DNA of 64,000 nucleotides from Karstenula rhodostoma CBS 690.94 (Eukaryota; Ascomycota; Dothideomycetes; Pleosporales; Didymosphaeriaceae), in assembly GCA_010093485.1 (NCBI GenBank), contig MU001504.1, forward strand, positions 187,333 to 251,332, in the 5' to 3' direction. The position numbers were made by a program, and so were the translations under genes. How positions within the stretch are numbered: the first letter of the stretch is position 1; every line of letters starts with the position of its first letter. Below the pieces are notes generated by a model. It had not been told where the DNA came from. It was given only the letters and a program-made list of their open reading frames with translations, and made no database searches. Positions 10,116 to 24,690 of the stretch are shown piece after piece.

Positions 10116-12570
10116 GTCTAAAATAGAAATTCAAAGATAACATATAAGAGTATAGGGGGAGGTGGCTAAAGAATGGATGAGATGGGCATAATATGTAGGT
10201 AGGCGGTGTCTAAAACATGCGGGGAATCAAGATGATATGTTGCTGTGGGACTGGCGCTGCGAGATATCACTAACCGTTACTGTGGGGTGGTGATGACGAT
10301 AGGGTATATATATACTTTATGGATCTGTCTGCGCGCTACACTACGGCGTGATGGGGGAGGTGGTAGGTCTAAAATACAAGACAAGAAGAGATATATGGGA
10401 AGAGTGGGAAGGCGGTGTCCAAAAAACATAGAGAAGAAGACGTCATGTGCGTGGGTGGTGTCTGAAGAAATATGCTGGAAAAGACGATGTGTCGCTGTGG
10501 GACTGTCGCGCTGCGGAACATGACCGTCACCATTGTGGGTTAGTGATGCCGGCAGGGAGGGGTATATATACTCGGTGGGGTTGTCTGCTACGTGTTCACT
10601 ACACTCGCTATTAGGGTAGCGGTGGTGTCTAAAACCGAGTTCCAGGATGACCTATGGGAAGGGTGAGGGCGGTGTCTAAAACCAATGCCCAAACACGTAT
10701 GTGGTGGCCTCCTGCCTATGCGCGGGAAGGGTACAGGTTACTATGCTATGGGATGACTGTGGCGCTGCGGAACATCACCAACTATCACCGTTGTGGTATG
10801 GTGATGACAGGGAGAGCTGTGGTATATATACTCCGTGAGCAGATCTACGTCTCTTACTCACTGCAATGTACAGGAGGTGATGGGTCTAAAATGCAAAACC
10901 AAAAGTACGTATGTGGGAGGGTGGGGGAGCGGTGTCTAAAAAATAGAAGAAGTAACGGAGATGTGTCGCTGCGTGCGAAACATCACCAACCGTCATCGCT
11001 GTGGGGTGGTGATGACGGAGGGAGGGGTATATACACTCAGTAGATCTGTTCGATAGGTGCTCACTGCACTACACCGTAGGGGGTGGGAATGGCGTCTAAA
11101 AATGAAACTGCGGCCAGATATGTGGGAAGCGTGGGGAGTGGTGTCTAAAAAGGACAAGACACGTATGTGGTTTCCTGCGCGCGGGAAGGGTATGGTTTAC
11201 TGTGCTGTGCTGGCGCTGTGAAACATCACCAACCATTACCGTTGTGGTATCATGATGACAGGGAGAGGCTGCGGTATATATACTCGGTAGATATCTATTG
11301 GGTATTCACTACACTATACCGTGAGGAAGGGAGATGATGGGTCTAAAAACGGAATACAGAGATTTCATGTGGAGGGTGGGAGTGCGGTGTCTAAAACCGA
11401 TGACAAGACACGTATGTGGTGGTGTCCTGTGCGTGGGGAGGGTATGGGTTACTATGCTATGCTGGCGCTGTGAAACATCACCAACCATCACCATTGCGGG
11501 GTGGTGATGACGGCAGGGAGGGGTACATATATATACTCGTTGGATCTGCCTGCTTTATCCACTACACTACCCTGTACGGGAGGTGATAAGTCTAAAGATT
11601 GAACATACAGAGTTGTATGGGAGTGCGGTGTCTAAAAGATAAACGAAAAGACGAAAATATTACTGCGTCGAAAGACGATAACAAGACACGCATGTGGTGG
11701 CCTCCCGCCTACGCGTAGAAAAACCTTGCTGTGCTGGACGGTGCTTTTCTTTCAGAGGTTGCTGAACTAGGAGGTCGGAGTCAGGCATGCATGTTTGCTG
11801 CACACTTTTTAGACTGGGCAATTCTGAAAGTGGCATGGCTTTGGTCTGGAGAGGTCAAAAGCATGATGGTGATGGAGTTAGGTGCGACATGCATCTGCGT
11901 AAAACCCATACTGGATGAAAGACATGTATGCGATGCGCAAGAAAAAGGTTTTTGTGAAGGTGATATGCTGGTTTAACTGTCTTCACTCTCTTGCGGCTTC
12001 TCCACACCACCATCTCAAGAAAGCCGCAATTCTAAAAGTTGTGGAATGCAGGATGCATGTGCCCGCTGGGGGTCCACACTAAACTCACCAAAGCCACGGG
12101 TTCATGTGCTCAGCCTGTAAAACCGGTCTATCCTATCCGCATGTGGAGAAAGGCCTTCCATCACAGAGGTATGCCACGCACTCATCTCGGCGTCAAAGAA
12201 TATAAACCAAAATCCGACCTACCCCCGTCCTCACTACCAGCCCAAGGCAAGGCCACGACTAAAAACACCACTCACGACTTTTTATGTGCTTGCGTCGAAA
12301 ACACACCACATGATGTGAATATGCGGGTTCTGTGCCGCACTCGCGTTCAAGACTTTTCCTATCAAGCTCGCATGGTAACTCCTGCGTAACCTTGATACTT
12401 TTTCAGCAGATGCCTGTTGTACACCACCGGGGAAGGCACAGTACTAAAAGACGCGCGGAAAGTACGACATGTGGACGGCGTTGGTCAGCATCTAGTCTAA
12501 ACCAGAAAAAGCAGCAGGAATGTCGATTTTCCGGGGTGCCTGGCTGGGAGAGCGGGGTCTAGAAAATCTC
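10116..12570 (+). repeat. Array 2: GTCTAAAA-box array with six phased TATA units
   Basis: Exact GTCTAAAA occurs at 10116, 10208, 10367, 10627, 10674, 10884, 10934, 11094, 11143, 11341, 11389 and 11630. Six units of about 210-260 bp repeat the order: GGCGCTG-like sequence, CATCACCAAC, an inverted GGTGGTGATGA, GGTATATATAC, then two GTCTAAAA boxes. TATA-to-first-box distance is 56-66 nt and box-to-box distance usually 47-50 nt. Between boxes a TATGTGGG-type motif recurs. From about 11,700 to 12,570 the array decays: isolated boxes remain (near 12,032, 12,257, 12,441, 12,494) but TATA phasing is lost. No conserved reading frame runs through the units. Confidence 0.85.
10771..10941 (+). promoter_or_regulatory. 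Array 2, best-preserved unit (third)
   Basis: AACATCACCAAC at 10771, its inverted counterpart GGTGATGA near 10800, TATA at 10823, GTCTAAAA at 10884 (61 nt on) and again at 10934 (50 nt on). Neighbouring units have TATA at 10305, 10563, 11038, 11275 and about 11528. The layout resembles a TATA-driven short gene; transcription is not shown by the sequence. Confidence 0.5.
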
Positions 12571-13026
12571 TTGCATGTTGGTTGGGTATGTGTCTGCCAA
12601 CCTGTTCAATTTGTAAATAGATAGTATAGCGGCTGCGTAAGAAACGGAAGGAGGAGTAATGGCGCTTATAAGCTATTAGGCTTATGTTCGGAGGCTCGGG
12701 GGCTGGGTGGAATTTCAGTGGGTGGTGTTTCTTTCTTAGCACACTGCTCGCTAAAACTGACGAAGAACGTCTGAATGTGGGGGTCTATGATATGCGGGGA
12801 GAAGCAAAAGCCCATTAGATATCGCATTATGTCGACGTCTGCAGCGCCAGGCCGAAATCTATCATGCACGTGCACATGCGTGGGGGACGAGAAACCGCAG
12901 TGTCCAGCAAATGGGTATATTCAACCACTCTCCACAGCAAGCTACATATCGTACTTTTCCCTTCCCTCCCCTTCCCTTCCTCGCACCCTTCGATCCAGAC
13001 GCCCAAACGCCCTCCTTCTATCTCCA
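12571..13026. other. Intergenic, 3' of snu114
   Basis: About 450 bp with no supported gene. Short overlapping frames lack recognisable features. It separates the decayed end of array 2 from the snu114 stop codon. Confidence 0.5.
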
Positions 13027-16000
13027 CTACTGCCCCCCTTCCAGCACCCCACTCTCCCGCAACTGCCTAAACAGCTCCGGCTCCAAAAACTTGCTAATCG
13101 TCACATCCTCCGCAAGGCCCTTGCGTCTCCGCGTCTTCAGCACAAAATCGCGCGCCGTCGCCTGCGCGGATGCCGGCTCCAGCGGCCGCAGCTGCGCGTC
13201 TTTGTCGAGCGGGTCGCCGGGGACGATGGACCAGCGGTCGAAGACGAGCGAAAGGGAGACTTGGCCTTGGGTGTGGATCTAGTTCTCGTTAGTATGTTGG
13301 TTTCAACTGGGTAGAAGGGAAACAGAGGGGAAGACTTACGCGCAGATCCGTCTCGAAGCCGAAGGAATCGATGACGGGGATCAGCCCGCGCACGCTGTAC
13401 AGCGGCGTCCCTGCGATCGGGCCGTCCTGCAGGACGTGGCCTCTCCGCCGCGCGAGGACGGTGTACAGGCTGGACTTGGTGTCCGCGGGGCCGACCATGC
13501 TGCAGCTGTACACGGGCTCCATGAGCCGCGGGCTCGCCATGAGAAAGCTGGAGTAGCACGCGCGGCGGGCGGTCGGGATGATCTGGCCGCCGCCGCGGAA
13601 GATGGCTTCGGGCGCGAGCTCGACGTCGGTGATGCGGAACTTTGTGTTGCGGATGGGCTCTTCGCAGAGGGGGCCTTCGCGGGTGGCCCAGCTGAAGCCC
13701 TGGCGGATGGTGTCGCGGACGGAACGGAGTGTCTTGGTGTCTACTTCGGAGGGGAGGGTGTCGTTTTGGAGGATGTTGGCGCCCATGTCGTCGGGGCCAA
13801 AGGCCCAGATGTTTCGGGAGGCGAGGAGGTCGTAGCCGTAGTGATCTTCGAAGAACTTGCCGACGACTCGGACGGGGTCTTTGATGGAGACTTTACCGGC
13901 TTCGATGTCCTCTGCGATGCCTGGGTCGAGCTGCTCTGCCACCATGGTGATCTTGTTCTTCTTGTTGGGAGTGAGGGCGTAGCATTTTATGGCGGACATC
14001 TCGACGACGGTCTCGCAGAAACGAGTCACCGGGTCGGACACCTTGATCTCCATATCCGCGTACAACCTCCGCAGGTCATGAAGCACGCAGTCCATGTACA
14101 GTTCGCCAGTGCCGAGGATGACGTGTTCGCCGGATTCCTCGACCTTGGTGGTGATCAGTGGGTAAGACTTGTTGATTTTGCGGAGACCGTCAAGCATCTT
14201 GGGGAGTTCGGAGGGGTTGATGGGTTCGACGGCGACTTTGAAGACGGATTCGAAGAAGTGGCGGATCGGGCGGAAGATGTAGGCGTCTTCATCATCTGGC
14301 AGTTTTTGCGAGACCAGGGTGGCAGTCTTGACTATTGAGTTGTCGACGCCACCTAGGAGCACCCAGTTACCCGCGGGCACGCCGCTCGTGGGAACGTTGT
14401 ATCTCGACTCGGCAATCCAAGTGTCAGTGATGGTGGCGACCACCATGTCTTCCTCGTCTTCGATGGTATATGCTTCTCCGAGTACTCGCACGGAGGTGGC
14501 CGTTGTAGCTGTGCCGCTCATAACTCGTCCTAGGGCGTGGAACGACTTTGCATCTGAGGTGTTGTACAGTTTGGAGACGTGAATGACCAGCGGGCCATTC
14601 TGGTTGCACTTCTCCATAGCTTGTGCTGTTTTGGAATCCAAGGGGCCTGTGTAATGTCTCTCGAGCATTCTCTTGGCGCCCTCTGCCGGTGAAGGAACGT
14701 GCTGTGTGATCATGTCTACGAAACCAGTCGAAGGACCGAAATACTGCTGGCATACCAGCCGCATCAGTTCTTTCGCGTCCGTCTTGTACTCGGATGGCTT
14801 CAACCGGATGCCCAGCTGGTCCAGCGTGTCTTTCAGATCGTCCGCGCTCTCGCTAAGGGTATGTGCGTAGAGCTTGTAGATAGGTTCTAATATCCAGTGT
14901 ACGAACGAGCGCTTCGAGTCCTCCTCTTGTGCCTTGCGGCTGAATTTGCGACTTCCTGGGTTGTAGAAAATGTCTCCCCACAGGCGCACTGCAAACTTCT
15001 CCACATCGAGGTTCTTCATCGGCTTGCCAAATCCAGGCGCTTTCGCGGGTCCAGGGTAGAATTCGGCGTACATCTTGGCAAACGACTGCAGTGTGAAGCA
15101 CCATCGCATGCTGGAGCAAGCGAAAGCGACGTTGCCTCTTTCAGGGCTTACACGTCGGCGCTCGCCGCGGCCGGGAATGGTGTTTTCGATGACTGTGTTG
15201 ACCTCCTCGATGACGTGCTTAATCTTGAAGTATGCGTCGCGCGGTGGCAGTTTCAGCTCCAGGATGAGGCGATCCATTTTGTTGACGACCAGTGTCAGGG
15301 GCAGATCTTCCAAAACAGCATGCTTAATGGCCAGCTCGGTCGTCACCTGCACGCCTTCCACCACGTCTACAACCAGCACCACACCATCCACTAGCCGCAT
15401 TGAGGCCGCCACCTCGTCCGCAAAGTTGACGTGTCCCGGGGTGTCTATGATGTTGAACAGATGCGACTTCATCGACGTGTTCTGGAGCACCAGTGTCATA
15501 GGCGCGGCCTTGATGGACAGTCCGCGCTCGCGCTCGACCACGTGCACGTCGGTGTAGCGCAGCTGCTCCTCGCGCTTCTTCCCCCTCTTGGAATCCAGGC
15601 GATCCTGGATGTCGTGTGTCTCCATAACCAGCATGTCCATGAAAGCCGTCTTTCCGTGATGCAGGTGGCCCGCAATGGCGATGTTTCGTATTTGATCCGG
15701 GTAGTTCATCAGGTCCGTCATGAGTTCGCGTGAGTAGTGTACCGGCGGCAGGTCCTCCTCTTGCACTGTGAACTTCTTCTGCACCACAGGCGCAACGATG
15801 GGCTGCGACAGCGCCTGCGTATCCTCCTCTTGGACCAGGACTTCGACATCGGCGCCGTACACGTCGGATGCGGAGGGGTAGTACTGCTTGTCTTCGTGCA
15901 GTATGACGGCGTTTGAGGGCCCCTCGTCCATCTCCATCAGCTGCTGGTCATGCGCCCCCTCTTCCTCGGCCTCGTCGTCGAGCACGTAGGCGTCTGCCGC

Positions 16001-16130
16001 CTCGCCGGTGGACTGCACATCGTCGTCGGACTCGGCTTCGCCGATGAAGTTGCCGAACCTGTAGCAATTAGGATCACGGGATGACGCACAGCACTCGAGC
16101 GCGCACTCACTCGTCGTATAGGTCGTCCAT
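13027..16130 (-). CDS. snu114: U5 snRNP GTPase Snu114 (EF-G-like splicing factor)
   Basis: The GTPase of the U5 snRNP that controls Brr2 and spliceosome activation and disassembly in the nucleus. Exons on minus: 16130-16111, 16058-13340, 13278-13027. Introns of 52 nt (GTGAGT...CTACAG) and 61 nt (GTAAGT, branch CTAAC, CTAG) give 996 residues, normal for the family. The first exon encodes MDDLYDE and joins to FGNFIGEAESDDD, the classic Snu114 N terminus. An acidic region is followed by the G domain: P-loop GHLHHGKT, DTPGHVNFADEVAASMRL and NKMDR. EF-G-like domains II-V follow (IRPIRHFFESVFKVAVEPIN; GTGELYMDCVLHDLR), ending in domain V/C-terminal sequence (DPLDKDAQLRPLEPASAQAT, KTRRRKGLAEDVTISKF). 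It diverges from erg10 across 330 bp. Confidence 0.97.
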
Positions 16131-16460
16131 GGCTGCAGAGGTGAATGGCGCAGTCTGCGCGCGCGAAGCTTGCATGAGCTACCCAAAAGTTCGAGGTCTT
16201 GGCGCGATCGACTCGGCAGCGGTGAAACGTGCCGCCGAGCAGGGATGTACCCGCTAAACTAGCGGTCAACAATGCGAAGGATGCGCCCAATCGGAGAGCC
16301 GAAATCGGGGCGAATGCTCAGGGCAAGGAACCACCCCACTCGGGCTTTTCCTAACGTGGACGCCACGACGACCGACTGCTAGACGATTAAAGTCGCTGCC
16401 CCTCGTGTGCTTTCTGCTCAATTCACCCCTTTGTCTCTCCCGTGTTCTAGATACCCCAAG
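16131..16460. promoter_or_regulatory. Bidirectional promoter, snu114 / erg10
   Basis: 330 bp separate the start codons of two divergent housekeeping genes. The erg10 side ends in a C/T-rich leader (near 16425-16450), common in highly expressed fungal genes. No operator is recognised. Confidence 0.6.
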
Positions 16461-17890
<1,430 letters not shown>

Positions 17891-18059
17891 AGGAGAGGAT
17901 AAAATACCCTAATTTGTGATGGATTGCATGTGCATATGATAGATGACAATGGATGGCTATAGCCTGTCTTGGATGATGACTGACGCCTTTGCTGTGTGTC
18001 GTATGGGGAGGTGCTGTGATACAGGGAATTAGTCATAGTGTTACCCTGGGGTTGTGGAG

Positions 18060-20000
18060 GTGGTCTGTATCATCACCACCCCACGCTGCAGATGCCAGCA
18101 CCCTGCTCTAGAACGGTATAAATACCGCCCCAATCCCCCTTCAACTTCTTCACATAACTGTTCGGGATCTTTGCGGGCTTGACTAAAACCATTTCAAGAG
18201 CATGCCATGTCTGGCTTAGGAGACTAAAAACGCTTTTATCAGGCGACATGTGTGCTTCGGCGCTGGCAAACCAAAAACGATAATTCTTCCGCCATATGCG
18301 TGGTTTATAAATATAGCGAGGCTCTGGTGATGTTGAAGGCGTCCCACAGAATTGATGTGTGCTGTCAGGCTGTCGTGATAATAATCATCATCAATCGCTG
18401 TGGAGACGTTAATCTAGGGAGGGGTATATATACCGCCTCAATCTCCGTTCAACCTCCTTACACTACTCCTGAGGATCTGAACGATCTTGCCTAAAAGCAT
18501 TGGAGAGATGGAGCATGTCCTGGTGTGGGAGATTAAATTTGGAACAACGCGGTCTTATGTCTGGTCTGCGGCTGGGCTGGGTGACTAAAACTAAAACATC
18601 TTGCACCTCTGGTCATGTTATGTACTGTATACTATACATTTAACAGAAAACGCTGCGTGCTCTTAGGTTTTCGTGATAATAATCATCATCAATCACTGTA
18701 GAGACGTTAACCTAGGGAGGGGTGGGGTGTATATATACCGCCTTGATCCCCCTTTAACTTCCTCACAACTCCTAGGGATCTTGACTAAAAATAACGAGCT
18801 ACAAGCCCATGTCCGGGGGTAGGAGACTAAAAATAAGTGACGCGACATTCTGATGTTTGGGCTGGGGATGGGCTGGGCGACCAAAAAATGACATCGAGAT
18901 TTCGGATGTCTGGTTGGGAATGTGGATGGGAGACGAAAAGCAGAAGTACATGGTGACCTGTGCGGTCTACAAGCAGATGTGGAAGACATTGATGGCGCCA
19001 GCGCCGTGTGTTTGGAGATTGGCGTGATGATGATGATGATCAGTACTACTCTGCTGTGGATATTGTTAAGCTGCTCGGGAAATGTATAAAAATACCCTTG
19101 ATCTCGACCCTGACTTGCACGATACTCTCAAGGACCCTTCTGGCATTGACTAAAAGTGTTAGCCCGGCTGTCTCATGGCCCGCACTGGAGGACTAAAACT
19201 CTAGGAGACCATTACCATGTGTGGTTGGGGCCGGGAGACTAAAAACTGAAGACTTTCAGTCATATGTGTGGTCCGAAACCAGACTGTCGAGGACTACATG
19301 GCGCCGGTTCTGGGTGTCTGTGGTTGATTTTGTTTGATGTCAGGTGTTGTAGTGATGGAGGAAATCACCACAGGCGTCGGCAATGTGTGGTGGGCTGTAT
19401 AGATACACCCTTGATTCCACTTCAGATTCCGCACACAATTCCTAGAGAATCGCTCCCACAATCATGACTAAAATCCGTTGAACATGGACAATATGTCCTG
19501 CGTTGGGAGACTAAAAACAGATCCATCCAGTGGCATATGTGGTCGATAAGCAACGACGGATATCTCGAATGGCGCCAGCTCGGTATCTGAAGCTCGTAGC
19601 GTTTATTCTGGGTCTGTTGTGATGATGATCGTCATTGCAGACAATAGTTCCCCGCCGAGAAAGTGTATTTATGTCTCTGTAATTATCCTTCTGTTCTGCA
19701 CACTATTCTCAAGTCTTTGGGCCTTGACTAAAATGGCTATTGCGCCGCTTTCATGTCCCAGGCTGGGAAACCAAAGAGTTCATGATGAACTTCCTATGTG
19801 GTCTAAAATACTTGTGGAACAATATTTATGCATCCGGCTATGGATATGAGATCACTGCTTTTTACGTTGCGTAGAGGGGTGAGATGATTATCACTGCACT
19901 CGCGGACGTCAGCGGTCTGGGCTAGATGTATAGATACCACCTCGAGTCCGTTCCTATCCAGTACGCTGCTCTCGGTTAGCCTTGACAAAAACATATGCTC
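18060..20000 (+). repeat. Array 3: GACTAAAA-box array with seven TATA units
   Basis: Exact GACTAAAA at 18181, 18222, 18583, 18783, 18825, 19148, 19191, 19237, 19466, 19509 and 19726, plus variants (18489, 18880, 18933, 19802, 19983). Units of about 260-355 bp start with an ATCATCATC or TGATGATGAT tract, then TATA boxes (18117, 18425, 18730, 19085, 19398, 19666 and about 19929), then a CTTGACTAAAA-type box 53-68 nt later, then GGAGACTAAAA boxes 41-46 nt on. ATGTCTGG or ATGTGTGG recurs between boxes. The stretch from TATA to first box is itself conserved (TACCGCC, TCAACTTC, GGGATCTTGAC). No continuous reading frame is conserved. Confidence 0.85.
18069..18229 (+). promoter_or_regulatory. Array 3, first unit
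   Basis: ATCATCACCACCCC near 18069, GGTATAAATACC with TATA at 18117, GACTAAAA at 18181 (64 nt on) and 18222 (41 nt on), with CCATGTCTGG between the boxes. It combines the upstream element of array 2 with the box dialect of array 3. Confidence 0.5.
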
Positions 20001-20427
20001 AACGGTTTGATGTCCTGGGCTGAGAGGCGATAAAGAGAAAATCTGAGTTCTATGTGTGGCGTAAAGGCAGACTTGGATGGCTTTCATGGGGCTAGGAGAG
20101 GGTTAAGGTCAACTTCTTTTTTGCGGTCCTCACATTACGTTTCGAGTCGTCTATCCGTCAGCACCTAATTTCAACTATTGCATCCCGGTCAGCTCGGTCG
20201 ACGCGATGGGAGCAGTGTGTTGATAGCAATGACAAGCTAAAGTGAATAGACAATAACTGCGTTACATTTCGCAATCCTGTCAAGCGTTGGAAACAAATCG
20301 TTCGCTAGCTGACTGGCACATCTCCCAGGACCCGGCGCCGCGTTGCCGCTGCAATGTCTACAGTGTATTGAACATGCGTTCTGTATTGCAGCCTCAACAC
20401 ACAGGCTGATGTATAGCCAGGCTATAT
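20001..20427. other. Intergenic, end of array 3
   Basis: About 430 bp with no supported gene. A faint box-like GACAAAAA at about 19983 is the last trace of the array. Sequence up to 20427 shows nothing recognisable. Confidence 0.45.
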
Positions 20428-21643
20428 TCACGTTGGACCGATGTTCCGCTCTGAATATTGGAAGAATATGGTAGTTCTGAGAGTAAGCATGCCGTTCAAC
20501 TTGTAACACTTGGATTGTAAAATTACAATGATTACATTAATTCGGCCACATGAGAAGAGACGCAATATTTCACATGACAATAACCTTGACCAGCCCTGAG
20601 TGTCAAGCTCTCTTGGGGAGTGTACTTCACTGGAAGGCAATTCGGAAACTACAGGCCGGCCGTAGATCTCCTGAGTAAAACTATGGTGGGTCATGCTAGA
20701 AGTTTTGTCTTCAACTCCAGAGGTCGCCTCTGGTGCTGCTGCCTGAGGTTTGCTTGGCCTATCCTTTCTTCGACGCCGATGCAAAAAGACCGTTAGGACC
20801 AGCGCACCGATGCCGAGTACGCCAAGCGATGCACCCAGTCCGATTCCAACTTTCACTCCCGTTGACAATCCGTTGTCGGTCGAGCTATTCGAAGGTGCCG
20901 TGCCTGTCGGAGATGGACGTTCATCCGAAGGATTTGAGGTTGAGAGCCGGCCGGGACGAGAAATCGGATGAGGCAGTTGTTGAACTGGTAGAAGGATCTG
21001 CTATAGCTGTCGAGGTCGCGCGTGCAACGTTGAATCATACTACAGCGATTGCACCAACACTGGAAGACGCAGACAACGTCGTTGTCGCCATCGACTAGTC
21101 TGTGGACTCCCCTGCACCAGTGGAGGCGTATGTCAAAACCATGCCCTTGGATACACTGGAGAGACAGTCGCCGTTTACGGAGCGGCTTGTTGCATGCAGG
21201 TTCGAGTAACCTCTGTGAATCGGAGTCAGCCTGGTAGAGGATTCAGAGAGTTCAATAGCTTACGAGGGACAACACATGATCTGTGTCGTAGTACTGTCTT
21301 TAATGAAGGTTGCGACAGTCGTCCACAGATATGGACATGTCAGAGGCTGTATGCTTAAGGCAGTATGTTCACTGCCTCCAACGCCTAGGCGCGCTTGTTC
21401 CCACCACGTAGTCACAGCAGAAGGTACACACTTGACTGCTGGGTCGATATCAAGCCCGTAGCCCGGATCGAACGCAACCAGGCTAGATCCATTGAGGCGA
21501 AAAGCAGACTCGCACCCTGATGACGGTGTGAAGACGGCCGTGAGAGGGATCCAGGAAGTTACATCGTCGCCATTTGTTTCTGCCGTGACAGACATGATGG
21601 GGAAGTTTGAAGCAAAGCGTTGTGGAGATAATGCAACGTGGGA
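20428..21643 (-). pseudogene. Decayed single-pass surface protein (Ser/Thr-rich, one TM)
   Basis: Coding relics read in order on minus. An ectodomain from about 21643 (VTSWIPLTAVFTPSSGCES; VAFDPGYGLDIDPAVKCVPS; ALSIQPLTCPYLWTTVATF; CCPS) is followed by an apparent 60-odd nt intron and GYSNL, SVNGDCLSSVSKGMVLTYAS. The frame then meets TAG at 21095-21097, where tryptophan would fit (STD*SMATTTLS), and TGA at 21035-21037. A Ser/Thr stalk follows, then a frameshift near 20950-20920 into the TM segment (VKVGIGLGASLGVLGIGALV) and a basic cytoplasmic tail (FLHRRRRKDRPSK). The layout (ectodomain, stalk, TM, short tail) is common in uncharacterised fungal surface proteins. Two nonsense codons plus a frameshift make a functional product unlikely. 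The true 5' exon and stop are not resolved. Confidence 0.7.
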
Positions 21644-21925
21644 CTGTACAAGTGAGTTGATTGATGGTAAGACACCTCATCAAAGAAGAACGGGGAGTAA
21701 CGCAACGAGGATACGGGGGACCAAGGCTTTGCCTCTCCGCCCCTATGCACAAAGCCTGGCATGCGCACCCGCGTGGCACAGTGATCCATGTACCAGAAAT
21801 GAGTGGCTGCAAGCCGCGTGCAGGGATATCACATTTAAGCGCTGACCATGCTAATCACAACACTTGGCACCGTTATAAGACAGGTTCCCTTCTCAACATA
21901 ATCCACTTTGTCCTACATCCACAAC

Positions 21926-23828
<1,903 letters not shown>

Positions 23829-24292
23829 ATTAGCTGTCATCTTTCGTTCTTCATCAACTTTGGCAAGAATGGAACAAACACTGATAAGCACATGCCATGC
23901 GGCGCAAGATCGAGAAAGATGCATGGCTCTCTATTTTATGTCATGTTATGCTTACTATAGCGAACAAAAATGTATCAGAAGAAAACACATCGACAAGACA
24001 CTTGATCGAGCTGCTACCATTTAGTTACCAGATACTGCCAATCCACGTGTTATCAATACCGGCACCGACCGAATTCTCCGAAAAGTGCATGAGCTGCGTC
24101 AATGAGTTTACACTGCTTATATATGGCTGAGCGGACGGGAAGCCTAGTTCTCTCTTGCCCATTCGCCACCAAGACCGCTAAAAGGACTGTGTTTAGTAGT
24201 CTGTCTACAGCTTAATACACCCCGTAGATCGTTGATTCACTACACAGTATTCTCAGACATTACTGTTATTCCCGGACCCTGGCTACTGCACG
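23829..24292. other. Intergenic, no gene seen
   Basis: About 460 bp after the mannosidase. A 77-codon frame (23897-24130) has no recognisable feature. GC content is lower than in the gene. Confidence 0.4.
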
Positions 24293-24520
24293 CTTAACGC
24301 TATGTCACGCACATAGGCGCTTAGATCAAGCCGCTATTGGTGTCTGCCTGTTCGAACAGGGGAGCGGCCTATTACGGAACTGTTGGGTCTAGGACTCAGG
24401 ATAGCGAGTGAGCGCGAGGCAGGCATAATGAGGGCGGGCTGCGCGACCATTAGATCGGCGGCTTGCTAAACTTGGGCTAACGCCACATCACCAAGCGCTT
24501 AGGTTAAGCCACTATTGGTT
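24293..24520. repeat. Pair of diverged direct repeats (about 47 bp)
   Basis: Copy A (about 24293-24341) and copy B (about 24475-24520) share CTTAG, AAGCC and CTATTGGT in register. Differences include several C/T and G/A transitions, as expected if RIP or deamination acted on a duplication. The MITE at 24524 sits just after copy B. A partial third resemblance (GTTAAGCCACTA) lies near 25252. Confidence 0.6.
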
Positions 24521-24523
24521 CTA

Positions 24524-24688
24524 CAGGGTGTTTAGCCCCGGCTCGCACGGGGCCGTCGTCCTTAGAGTACCGTATATTTTGAGCAAGTAAGCAGCTTTCG
24601 GTGGGTAGACCAATTGGACAGTAGCTACGGTACACCTTCACTGGCACCCTAGGAGCGGCCCCGTGCGACCTGAGGTGGAAACACCCTG
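24524..24688. mobile_element. MITE with ~32 bp terminal inverted repeats, TA target duplication
   Basis: A 165 bp element begins CAGGGTGTTT (24524) and ends AAACACCCTG (24688), flanked on both sides by TA (24522-24523 and 24689-24690). The inverted repeats extend about 32 bp inward with a few mismatches, both reaching CGCACGGGGCCG. Size, lack of coding capacity and TA duplication fit a non-autonomous Tc1/mariner-type element. No transposase is present in the window. Confidence 0.85.
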
Positions 24689-24690
24689 TA

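Noticed and set aside
10245..11637. Box C/D snoRNA cluster (GTGATGA matches a C box)
   Set aside because: No consistent D box (CTGA) with flanking complementarity at the right distance, and the GTGATGA lies upstream of the TATA box.
18060..20000. CRISPR-like reading of the boxes and unique spacers
   Set aside because: The repeat is only 8-11 bp and degenerate, spacing varies, TATA boxes recur inside, and the host is a eukaryote.
24340..24360. tRNA B-box-like sequence (GTTCGAAC)
   Set aside because: No matching A box, acceptor stem or T-stem could be folded around it.
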